Made by a program: the position numbers and the translations under genes. The notes beneath the pieces were generated by a model. The model saw only the letters and a list, made by a program, of their open reading frames with translations, was not told the DNA's origin and ran no database searches. DNA of 38,984 bases from positions 1-38,984 of the IMG/VR virus record IMGVR_UViG_3300011128_000246; one strand, given 5' to 3'. This document shows, in pieces, positions 8,926 through 14,337 of the stretch (position 1 is its first letter; the number at the start of each line of letters is the position of its first letter). This DNA comes from a virus.

Positions 8926-9231
8926 CTAGACGCCTGCTAGCGCGTCACGTAGCGCAGGGATAATCGCATCTACCGCGTTTTGTATGACTGAATCAGAAGC
9001 GCCTGTGATCTGGGCTGTGGTGTTGTCTTTATTTGCAGCCAGCACGCCGCGCCAGATAATTTCAGCTTCGGCTTGAGGGTTACTCAATATCTTGGCTGCG
9101 TAAGCCTTGTCTGCTGCGGTCGGCGAAGCCGCCGCGATCAAATCATTGGCCGCAACCACAGCGGCGACCGTCACTTTATTCAGCATGTCGCCATTGGAAT
9201 AAAGCGCCATCAATTCTGTATATGTAGCCAT
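8926..9231 (-). CDS. Helical phage protein of unknown function
   Basis: 101 aa, Ala-rich and helical (MATYTELMALYSNGDMLNKV then VAAVVAANDLIAAASPTAADK). Proteins starting in this way are common in phages directly before beta-rich virion genes. AGGAC lies before the ATG. It opens the six-gene virion block downstream of Rz1. An 82-base gap with three TTGACAA repeats separates it from the lysis genes. Confidence 0.7.
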   Translation of the reverse strand: MATYTELMALYSNGDMLNKVTVAAVVAANDLIAAASPTAADKAYAAKILSNPQAEAEIIWRGVLAANKDNTTAQITGASDSVIQNAVDAIIPALRDALAGV

Positions 9232-9258
9232 ATGTTGTCCTGCCGCTATGCAGCATTA

Positions 9259-9311
9259 AGGTTGACAATAAGTGTTGTTAGGTTGACAAGCGGTCGGCTT
9301 GCCATTGACAA
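9259..9311 (+). repeat. Three phased TTGACAA direct repeats in an intergenic gap
   Basis: In the gap between Rz1 and the virion block the plus strand reads AGGTTGACAA at 9259 and again at 9280, and TTGACAA at 9305-9311. The spacings are 21 and 22 bp, two helical turns, so the copies face the same side of the DNA. The first copy continues as AGGTTGACAATA, one base different from the GGGTTGACAATA core of the immunity operators. A binding array is inferred; no matching -10 box is obvious. Confidence 0.55.
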
Positions 9312-9313
9312 AG

Positions 9314-9559
9314 CTATTCTTGCGCCCAGCTTTCGAGCGCAGTTAATCGTCCGTTCGCTTCACGTAGCGCGGTAGTCGAATCTATCCAGCACTGCACCAT
9401 ATCGCCCCATGTTGAGGGCATGCACTCAGGTTCCGGTATCGGTTGAAGCAGGCTCAGTGGCGGCATTATTCGCTGCACCTGAACCGGCGTACTCGCGCAC
9501 GAGGCTAGCAACAGATTCAGGCATAGGAGCGTTGCCGCATTCCGCAGCTTCTGGATCAT
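9314..9559 (-). CDS. Rz1-like outer-membrane spanin lipoprotein
   Basis: 81 aa beginning with a short positive N-terminus, a hydrophobic segment and a lipobox LLAS-C with Cys at residue 21. The mature part is Pro-rich (PPLSLLQPIPEPE), as in Rz1 proteins. It starts inside the Rz-like gene in the +1 frame and extends about 110 bases beyond its stop, the classical partly nested Rz/Rz1 arrangement. Together with the Rz-like protein it should fuse inner and outer membranes in the last step of lysis, which implies a Gram-negative host. Confidence 0.85.
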   Translation of the reverse strand: MIQKLRNAATLLCLNLLLASCASTPVQVQRIMPPLSLLQPIPEPECMPSTWGDMVQCWIDSTTALREANGRLTALESWAQE

Positions 9560-9812
9560 TAATCAGCACCTCACGGAACACCGTCTTAGTGCGTGTGCCG
9601 CGCTTTATTAGTTCGTCGCGCTCTGACTGAACGGTTATAAGTAATTCGTCCTTACGCGCGCTCTCAGCCGTCAGTGTGTCTACTGCGCCTTTGAGTAGGC
9701 GGGTATTCGTTTCGGCCTTGGCCAGTTCTTCGGTTGTGTGTTTGGCATAGGCTGTGAGAGACACGACCAACAACACAGCGCCGCCAATCAGGATTAACCG
9801 TGGTGATATCAC
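9426..9812 (-). CDS. Rz-like inner-membrane spanin
   Basis: 128 aa with a single N-terminal membrane segment (residues about 7-23, LILIGGAVLLVVSLTAYA), then a charged helical region (residues 25-75) and a flexible Ala/Thr-rich end. The topology and the overlapping lipoprotein gene identify it as the inner-membrane spanin. Its start overlaps the holin stop by four bases. Confidence 0.85.
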   Translation of the reverse strand: MISPRLILIGGAVLLVVSLTAYAKHTTEELAKAETNTRLLKGAVDTLTAESARKDELLITVQSERDELIKRGTRTKTVFREVLINDPEAAECGNAPMPESVASLVREYAGSGAANNAATEPASTDTGT

Positions 9813-10246
9813 AGAAACATCGTCGTATCTTCGCGGCGGTCTACCGGGACATCAACAAGCTCGCTGCGTGGCGACCTGCGGTCATTCCTCAGCGCCTCAT
9901 ACAGTTCAGGATGCTTGGCTTTAGCGCGGCCCATCAGCAGCCGGACCAGCGTTGGCAGCGCGATAGCAATTAAGATTGCATGCGTGGCCAATACATCCAA
10001 ACTCAGGCCAGCGAACACATGCCCCACGATGAGCGTCAAAAGTATTGACGTGATTGTTGCTATCGTTGCCACCTCGAAGCCGTTTAAGCGGCGCTTCTTT
10101 ATCTCTGGGGCGATCCGCTTGATGCGCTGCACTAGCATGAAGGTAAATACGGGGTTCAGCAGCCATAAGGCGGTTAGTGTTGTTTCGGTGCGGTACTTGG
10201 CGATGAGATCGTAGGCTTGCTGTAGCCAAGTGATTTCGTCAGTCAC
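9809..10246 (-). CDS. Putative holin, three membrane segments
   Basis: 145 aa from GTG 10246, whose GTGA overlaps the endopeptidase stop, with GGTGAG 9 bases upstream. An earlier GTG at 10312 is open but lies deep in the upstream gene. Three hydrophobic stretches are seen: LTALWLLNPVFTFMLV, VATIATITSILLTLIVGHVF and LATHAILIAIALPTLVRLLM. They are followed by a charged C-terminal tail of about 40 residues. Topology and position between endolysin and spanins indicate a holin. The family is not recognised and the protein is somewhat longer than a typical class I holin. Confidence 0.7.
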   Translation of the reverse strand: MTDEITWLQQAYDLIAKYRTETTLTALWLLNPVFTFMLVQRIKRIAPEIKKRRLNGFEVATIATITSILLTLIVGHVFAGLSLDVLATHAILIAIALPTLVRLLMGRAKAKHPELYEALRNDRRSPRSELVDVPVDRREDTTMFL

Positions 10247-10641
10247 GCCGCCAATCTCACCGGATAAGCTCCCCACGTCAGTTGATAATGCGGGCCGTCC
10301 CTGAATTTCCACTTACCGCCCCACCTGATTGGAACGCCAAGCTCATCAGCCGAATACTTCATGGCTTCGTAAATCTGCTCGTACAGCGGCCATTCCCAAC
10401 TCACCCGACGACCAATGAAGGCAGCCAAATCAACCGCGTGCCCTGTCAAATGGCGACTGCGCATGGTGCGGCTTGCGCCCTTGGCCACCATTTCTCGCTG
10501 TCGCTCAATGCTTCTAACGCCCTCAATGACGCCAAAATCAACCTCAGTCACCGTGATTGCCCGGCGTACTACGTCAACTAAGTCAACGTGAACGCCTTCT
10601 AGATTGCGGTTACTGCGGGCTGATAGGCGGAAACTAGCCAT
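10243..10641 (-). CDS. M15-type endopeptidase endolysin
   Basis: 132 aa, a cell-wall peptidase of the D-Ala-D-Ala / L-Ala-D-Glu (M15) class that cleaves peptidoglycan cross-links or stem peptides. Zinc-site motifs are S62-R-H64-xx-G67-x-A69-x-D71 (SRHLTGHAVD) and H118 in DGPHYQL. The N-terminal segment with VIEGVRSIERQREMVAKGAS matches the conserved SxRTxxxQ region of this class. No signal peptide is present, so holin-dependent release is expected. The ATG overlaps the upstream stop by 8 bases. Confidence 0.9.
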   Translation of the reverse strand: MASFRLSARSNRNLEGVHVDLVDVVRRAITVTEVDFGVIEGVRSIERQREMVAKGASRTMRSRHLTGHAVDLAAFIGRRVSWEWPLYEQIYEAMKYSADELGVPIRWGGKWKFRDGPHYQLTWGAYPVRLAA

Positions 10642-10933
10642 TAGGGTTTAGCATCTTCGCAATGCGATCTTCGATATTACCCATCTGCCGGTCATATTCA
10701 GCGCGCAAGGCCAGCATTTCCTCTTGGTGCCTTGCCCTGTCAGCGGTGCACTCATCACGGCATTCCTTAACATCGGATCGAAGCCCCTCTATTTGCGACT
10801 GATAGCGCGCGTCGGCGGCCATCGTCATCTTGACCCAGAACGTCAAAATAGCTGCCAAGATCGTGCTTAACGCGGCGAAACACGCCATCAGGACGTAGAC
10901 AAACCACGGCGCGCCCTCAAGCATTAAAGGCAT
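10634..10933 (-). CDS. Membrane-anchored coiled-coil protein of the lysis cassette
   Basis: 99 aa (96 if ATG 10924 is used). One membrane segment (residues about 9-33, WFVYVLMACFAALSTILAA) is followed by a charged coiled coil to the C-terminus. This resembles small one-segment holin partners, antiholins or i-spanin-like proteins. Since a three-segment holin and an Rz/Rz1 pair are already present, an accessory role such as antiholin or pinholin is possible. It overlaps the PAS gene by 17 bases and the endolysin by 8. Confidence 0.7.
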   Translation of the reverse strand: MPLMLEGAPWFVYVLMACFAALSTILAAILTFWVKMTMAADARYQSQIEGLRSDVKECRDECTADRARHQEEMLALRAEYDRQMGNIEDRIAKMLNPNG

Positions 10934-11363
10934 GCCAGCAGGTATGCAGCATCCTTGTATTGATGGCCCTTAATGACGCGCCGACGTTGCCTTTAGGCGT
11001 CTTCCAGCGCAGGCATTGCCACGCAACATCAACAACGTCTTCGTCTGACCAGTCCTCGTATTGAGGCAGCCCGGTTTCAAGCACTTCGGCGTTCCTTAAT
11101 TCAACAAAGTCCGCCAAGCGCTTATGAAACACGTCACGAAAGTTACGGCCAATGGCTTCGTCCGGGGTTAGAAGTAAATCCTCTTCCCGACAGCCGAAAA
11201 ACAAGCCCTGCATACAGCGGTTAGCCCACAGAATGGTCCCGCTTGGCGAATACAACAAAAACGCCTCGGGCGCGGTGTCGTATAACTCGTCATGCCATAG
11301 CTGTGCGTGCCGGGCGCGAGCATGTGACTGCTCAAGCTCGGCTAATCGGTCGTCTATCGTCAT
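10917..11363 (-). CDS. Single PAS-domain protein in the lysis cassette
   Basis: 148 aa. Residues 1-22 form a short helical lead; residues about 27-120 match a PAS fold: TAPEAFLLYSPSGTILWANR at the start, a helical stretch containing EAIGRNFRDVF, and a closing CLRWKTPKGNVGASLRA strand pair. PAS domains bind small ligands or mediate protein contacts. There is no kinase, HTH or GGDEF output domain and no membrane segment. It is the first late gene, its ATG lying only six bases past the terminator T-run, with no clear ribosome site. The function is unknown; sensing or lysis timing is only an idea. Confidence 0.7.
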   Translation of the reverse strand: MTIDDRLAELEQSHARARHAQLWHDELYDTAPEAFLLYSPSGTILWANRCMQGLFFGCREEDLLLTPDEAIGRNFRDVFHKRLADFVELRNAEVLETGLPQYEDWSDEDVVDVAWQCLRWKTPKGNVGASLRAINTRMLHTCWHAFNA

Positions 11364-11368
11364 GGCAA

Positions 11369-11390
11369 TAAAAAACCCGCGCTAGGCGGG
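11369..11390 (-). terminator. Rho-independent terminator before the late genes (tR'-like)
   Basis: Reading minus, a stem CCCGC/GCGGG with a 5-base loop is followed by TTTTTTATT, and the PAS gene ATG comes six bases after the T-run. It lies downstream of a Q-like antiterminator gene and upstream of all late genes, which is where lambda has tR'. Read-through by the Q-like protein is inferred. Confidence 0.75.
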
Positions 11391-11460
11391 CTAAGGGTTG
11401 AATTCGCGCTGGCTATCGGTCACCACCCATTAGCGTCCTAGAAACGCTTCGCACAAAATT

Positions 11461-11555
11461 GGTTTGACGCTGGCCGGGCGATTGCTCACTGCCTTTCGGC
11501 TAGTACGCTCGGGTGTGACTCAGTAACACTCCGCTAAGGGCCGCAGCGTCAAATT
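11461..11555 (+). ncRNA. Candidate structured RNA or DNA element, cloverleaf-like
   Basis: A 12-bp closing stem pairs 11461-11472 with 11544-11555 (10 perfect pairs TTTGACGCTG/CAGCGTCAAA plus two G-U pairs on the plus strand). Inside it three hairpins follow: GGGC-GATT-GCTC (11476-11487), ACTGCC-TTTC-GGCTAGT (11488-11504, one bulge) and GGGTGT/ACACTC with a 9-base loop (11511-11531). The G-U pairs occur only when read on the plus strand, where minus would have A-C mismatches, so the plus strand is the better RNA candidate, antisense to the late leader. It fills most of the 195-base gap between the Acb2/Tad1-like gene and the terminator. No known RNA family is recognised and it is not a tRNA. 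Confidence 0.4.
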
Positions 11556-11558
11556 TAT

Positions 11559-11891
11559 TCAGGCAGCTTGGCCTTCGGATTCACGCAATTGATGCGTGCC
11601 TTCAACGCCCTTGGCTTCGCGGTCTGCGGTACGAGCATTTAGCCAGTGTTTGGCCTCTTGTAGCTTCGTAAGCGCTAATGCGTTCTCGCGACACCGGAAC
11701 TTACTGGACTGGAAAAACTCAAGCCGGTTAATAGCCGCGTTAATCACGCCCTCGACAAATGCGCCGTTCTGACCTTGGCCAGCCATTGGGCCGTCCTGCC
11801 AATCAATCTGGATGCCAACACCTCGACAACCGCCACCTGTTGGGTTGCCGTCGTGGTCTACGCTGTTCGCGCAATCAATCTGCTGATCCAC
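11559..11891 (-). CDS. Acb2/Tad1 hairpin-domain-like protein, candidate anti-defence sponge
   Basis: 110 aa; GTG start at 11891 with AAGGAAG 5 bases upstream (an overlapping ATG is in another frame). Residues 27-60 include IQIDWQDGP and NGAFVEGVINAAINRLEFFQ; residues 65-105 include CRENALALTKLQEAKHWLNA and then RGVEGTH-like KGVEGTH. From memory, the [SC]RE-x2-LAxTKLxEAxxW signature marks the Acb2/Tad1 hairpin domain, whose studied members sequester cyclic nucleotide or ADPR-derived immune signals (CBASS, Thoeris). Family membership is recalled, not searched. It sits alone between the Q-like gene and the late terminator. Confidence 0.6.
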   Translation of the reverse strand: MDQQIDCANSVDHDGNPTGGGCRGVGIQIDWQDGPMAGQGQNGAFVEGVINAAINRLEFFQSSKFRCRENALALTKLQEAKHWLNARTADREAKGVEGTHQLRESEGQAA

Positions 11892-11986
11892 ATTTGCTTC
11901 CTTTTGTCTGTAAGCGGAATTGCTTGATCGGCCCCGCCCCGCGAAAAAGTTTTAATTTCCCGCCGTTGGCAACGGCCATTAGCAGC

Positions 11987-12015
11987 TTTTTACACATTTA
12001 ATGCGCACTCAACAA
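11987..12015 (-). promoter_or_regulatory. Possible late promoter (PR'-like)
   Basis: On the minus strand TTGTTG (12015-12010), a 17-base spacer and TAAAAA (11992-11987) stand just downstream of the Q-like gene stop. The boxes are weak but the position matches lambda PR', immediately after Q. A transcript would carry the Acb2/Tad1-like gene and stop at 11369 without antitermination. Confidence 0.3.
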
Positions 12016-12030
12016 GCATTAGTGCGCACT
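12000..12030 (-). repeat. TGCGCACT repeat pair at the possible late promoter
   Basis: TGCGCACT occurs at 12002-12009 and at 12023-12030. The second copy lies in a perfect palindrome AGTGCGCACT (12021-12030) and the first in the near-palindrome AATGCGCACT (12000-12009). Centre spacing is 21 bp, the same spacing as the immunity operators. They flank the -35 box of the putative late promoter, so an operator or Q-utilisation site is possible. Confidence 0.45.
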
Positions 12031-12418
12031 AGTGGGCCTTCAGAAACCCGCGTATCGCGAATTCACCTCGCCCCTTTAGATCAAACATGCGACGCCGCTT
12101 TAATTGGGTGCCGTTACTTGTCTTGAATTTCTCTAACGTTTTTTCCTCACCGAAGCAGTAATACGCCCGGACGACTGATACTGCCTCGCCTACGTCTGAG
12201 TCAGTGAGTAGATTATTCATGGCCAAAGCTACTTGGCTTAAGCCTGGCGGCGGGGTAACGTCCCTAGGCGGCCTGCTTCCCGCCTCCCCTGTGACTGGCG
12301 ACATAACCGCACGCCAGAGCGTTGAGCTGTCTGGATAGGCTGAATTCAGGCGGCCTACGTACCAGTCGGCCCAATCTTTAAGCAAGTCCGGCAGCCAGTC
12401 GTCTCTGCGTGCTTCCAT
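12029..12418 (-). CDS. Q-like late antitermination protein
   Basis: 129 aa from ATG 12418 (TGATG overlap with the upstream stop); a GTG at 12439 is an alternative. The order of features recalls the lambdoid Q / DUF1133 group: an N-terminal LLKDWADWYVG motif, a proline-rich centre (RPPRDVTPPPGLSQVALAMN), then VVRAYYCFGEEKTLEKF and a C-terminal basic segment LKRRRMFDLKGRGEFAIRGFL. It is the last gene before the late region, as Q is in lambda, and a terminator lies ahead of the late genes. The assignment rests on pattern and position; a sigma-like regulator is the main alternative. Confidence 0.6.
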   Translation of the reverse strand: MEARRDDWLPDLLKDWADWYVGRLNSAYPDSSTLWRAVMSPVTGEAGSRPPRDVTPPPGLSQVALAMNNLLTDSDVGEAVSVVRAYYCFGEEKTLEKFKTSNGTQLKRRRMFDLKGRGEFAIRGFLKAH

Positions 12419-12612
12419 CACCGCCGCCCAATCCCCCACCGCTTAGCTAATGCGATTATTTCTTCCTTACCTGCCCCATGCTGCATACAGGCGACCTTAA
12501 CGCTGCCGTGTTCGCTATAGGCGTGTTCTACGCGCCTAGGGGTGAGTCCTTGAGTCATGGCGATTTTTGCGTCGTAGTCGCTGGCTTCGCTTACTTCTTG
12601 GCTACCTCGCAT
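12418..12612 (-). CDS. Small protein upstream of Q-like gene, possible HTH
   Basis: 64 aa from ATG 12612. The C-terminal half (SEHGSVKVACMQHGAGKEEIIALAKRWGI) is helical with an HTH-like feel, but no family is recognised. The stop overlaps the Q-like start. It belongs to a tight run of short genes upstream of Q, comparable in position to the lambda nin region. Confidence 0.6.
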   Translation of the reverse strand: MRGSQEVSEASDYDAKIAMTQGLTPRRVEHAYSEHGSVKVACMQHGAGKEEIIALAKRWGIGRR

Positions 12613-12813
12613 TCAACCCGCCCTCGTTACTGTTGGCTCGATTACTTTAGGCTCGGGTATGTCTAGCTCTGTTTCTAGCCAGTAGAGAATGTCGCCTGGG
12701 CATAAATCCGCTTCTCTTTTCGCTTCTTCGTCGTCCCATTCGTCAGCGCCGGCCGCCATCCAATCACCGTCTTCATCAATCGCCACCGCTATCCTTACTT
12801 TTACCTTAGCCAT
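12613..12813 (-). CDS. Small acidic phage protein
   Basis: 66 aa, beginning with a basic strand (AKVKVRIAVAIDEDGDW) followed by an acidic helical part rich in Asp and Glu (ADEWDDEEAKREADL). Proteins beginning KVRIAVAVDxxGxW are common small phage ORFs, so it is probably real; the function is unknown. It lies head to tail with its neighbours without gaps. Confidence 0.65.
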   Translation of the reverse strand: MAKVKVRIAVAIDEDGDWMAAGADEWDDEEAKREADLCPGDILYWLETELDIPEPKVIEPTVTRAG

Positions 12814-13008
12814 TTACTCTGCCTCTGTTATGTCTATGGGTTGCCAGTCAGTAACTTTTACATTGCGGTAGCCGGTCTCAAACCAAGTATGTTCAAGATG
12901 GGCAAATTCCTGTTCCAGCACCGCCCATCCGCCATCGGCTAGCTGTATGCAGCCTGCGTGCTTATCCCAATCGATTTCGTGCTTGTTGATGCGTCTTAGG
13001 CGGATCAC
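12814..13008 (-). CDS. Small hypothetical protein
   Basis: 64 aa, Trp- and His-rich, with no cysteine motif or membrane segment (CIQLADGGWAVLEQEF; TWFETGYRNVKVTDW). The start at 13008 overlaps the upstream stop. I do not recognise the family. Context is the nin-like gene string under the leftward early promoter. Confidence 0.6.
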   Translation of the reverse strand: MIRLRRINKHEIDWDKHAGCIQLADGGWAVLEQEFAHLEHTWFETGYRNVKVTDWQPIDITEAE

Positions 13009-13244
13009 AGAATTGGCTCACTTAGGAATTCGCCAAGGCACGCTTTTACGCAGTTTTGACATAGCGTGCACTTAAGTTCAGCGCCATCGCCAAACACCGA
13101 TCCAAACCCACCATTAACCTCAATAGTTATTCGCTCGCTCATCTCGAAAACATCATCATTGCGATAGGTCGCCTTGCATCGGTCGCAAGTAAAGCCGACC
13201 ACCGTAAATGTCACAACTTCTTTGAACTCCACGATATCGCCCAT
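13005..13244 (-). CDS. Small zinc-ribbon-like protein
   Basis: 79 aa with two Cys pairs, CDRC (residues 20-23) and CTLCQNC (residues 59-65), spaced as in a zinc ribbon, and a beta-rich core between them. It probably binds zinc and perhaps DNA or RNA. It sits between the PD-(D/E)xK nuclease gene and the 64-aa ORF in the nin-like region. Confidence 0.65.
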   Translation of the reverse strand: MGDIVEFKEVVTFTVVGFTCDRCKATYRNDDVFEMSERITIEVNGGFGSVFGDGAELKCTLCQNCVKACLGEFLSEPIL

Positions 13245-13246
13245 AC

Positions 13247-13567
13247 CTAAACCCTCGCTATATCCATTTGCGCCAATGCTTCGTTTCGCATGGCTTGAAC
13301 GTGTTTGTCTACGTCGTCATTCGATTCGATTGTGATAACCGGCCTGCCGCGCCATTCGTCTTGAAACTCTTGTTCTGCGTCCGTCAGTTGGCGTGCGCTT
13401 GGTGGTTTTTCGCCGTCCTTCACTTCTACGAGTTGATCGACAACACCACGGCAGCCGACTAACAGATCGACGCTATGCCCTTGCGATAGCACCAGTACTG
13501 AGCAGCCGTGATTGCGGTAGCGCTTCACTACTTCGGGCTGGTTGGCGTCTGAGCGCTGGCGCCTCAC
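13247..13567 (-). CDS. Small VRR-NUC-like PD-(D/E)xK nuclease
   Basis: 106 aa from GTG 13567, whose GTGA overlaps the HNH gene stop; AGGG lies 8 bases upstream. The open frame extends further up but only by reading inside the HNH gene. The sequence has R-x5-DANQPEVVKRYRNHG, then LSQGHSVDLLVGCRG and VEVKDG, giving the PD...ExK-like core (D near GHSVDLLV, E-V-K), and KPPSARQLTDAEQEF, typical of small phage Holliday-junction-type nucleases. It probably acts in recombination or replication-fork processing. Confidence 0.8.
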   Translation of the reverse strand: MRRQRSDANQPEVVKRYRNHGCSVLVLSQGHSVDLLVGCRGVVDQLVEVKDGEKPPSARQLTDAEQEFQDEWRGRPVITIESNDDVDKHVQAMRNEALAQMDIARV

Positions 13568-13839
13568 ATCAACTGCCCTATCGTTTGCGCCAATACAGCG
13601 GGCTCGTCTAGCCGGTACACTTTCCATAACGCCCTGTCGCCATGTATGCCGTTCTTGCCGGTGTGGCATTCTTTGCATAGAGGGATGGCCAGAAAATCCT
13701 CTGAGCGCTGTCCTGCGCCTACAGGGAAGCGTGGGTGATGTGCGTCACTTGGACCGCTGGCACCGCATACGCCGCAATTGAGTTCTTTGACGCGCTTTAG
13801 GTATCGACGTTCTTTATCTGTGCGGGATTTTTTAGTCAT
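13564..13839 (-). CDS. HNH/zinc nuclease, Ref-like
   Basis: 91 aa. CGVCG near residue 22, DAHHPRFPVG, then DFLAIPLCKECHTG and GIHGD make a Cys2-His-Cys2-type HNH unit. The arrangement resembles the C-terminal domain of phage P1 Ref (RecA-dependent nuclease) and the HNH proteins of lambdoid nin regions. A recombination function is likely. GGTGAG precedes the ATG; a GTG three bases upstream (13842) is an alternative start. Confidence 0.8.
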   Translation of the reverse strand: MTKKSRTDKERRYLKRVKELNCGVCGASGPSDAHHPRFPVGAGQRSEDFLAIPLCKECHTGKNGIHGDRALWKVYRLDEPAVLAQTIGQLM

Positions 13840-13842
13840 CAC

Positions 13843-14337
13843 TCACCCCGCCAACGGCATAGCTGCCGCCATTTGTTCTACTTGATCGGTTGTTAAATCA
13901 GGCCAGTATTTACTAGCCACGTATTCCGCTAAGCCCTTAAAAACGTCTTGAAAGGCTGATTCGTCCATGCTCTCGAAACTCAGCGAAGTCGGTACGCGAT
14001 ACATGCAGTGCATGCCGTCAAGCACGATTGCTATTTCGTGGCAGCCAATGCCTGATTCGATTTGTAGACGCTTCAATGCGCTGTGTGCGTCCATACCCTG
14101 AAAGGCATCTATGTTCTCGACCACCATTGTTCCGAACACATGCGCCAAACCGTGAAAGGCCGGGTTGCGTGGCTTTTTGAACTCGGCAAAAATAATGTCG
14201 TTCAGGTGGTAGCCTTTTGACTTTAGGCGTGCGCCGGTTAGCTCATCTGCTGCGACAAAGGCTGCGCGTTCATGGCCGTTTATGGTGGCCTTGACCAAGC
14301 GTAGGGCGTGGCGTTCTGCTTGGGTGCGTTTTTTCAT
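13843..14337 (-). CDS. DUF1367-like nin-region protein
   Basis: 164 aa. The middle motif FAEFKKPRNPAFHGLAHVF and later YRVPTSLSFESMDESAFQDVF, then YVASKYWPDL, follow the pattern of DUF1367 and related phage proteins found beside recombination nucleases. The biochemical role is unknown; association with recombination is inferred from neighbours. It overlaps the methyltransferase stop by four bases. Confidence 0.65.
   Translation of the reverse strand: MKKRTQAERHALRLVKATINGHERAAFVAADELTGARLKSKGYHLNDIIFAEFKKPRNPAFHGLAHVFGTMVVENIDAFQGMDAHSALKRLQIESGIGCHEIAIVLDGMHCMYRVPTSLSFESMDESAFQDVFKGLAEYVASKYWPDLTTDQVEQMAAAMPLAG

Noticed and set aside
11461-11555. Integron attC-type recombination site
   Set aside because: The inverted repeat lacks the RYYYAAC and GTTRRRY core sites, and there is no cassette-like gene or second copy.
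11962-11977. GCCGTT/AACGGC hairpin upstream of the Acb2/Tad1-like gene as a terminator
   Set aside because: The T-run is about ten bases away on the plus strand and absent next to the stem on the minus strand, so it does not fit a rho-independent terminator.
13568-13678. Upstream extension of the VRR-NUC-like nuclease to 13678
   Set aside because: The extra 37 residues lie in another frame of the HNH gene and look unlike the family. The GTG at 13567 with a GTGA overlap and AGGG site is the better start.
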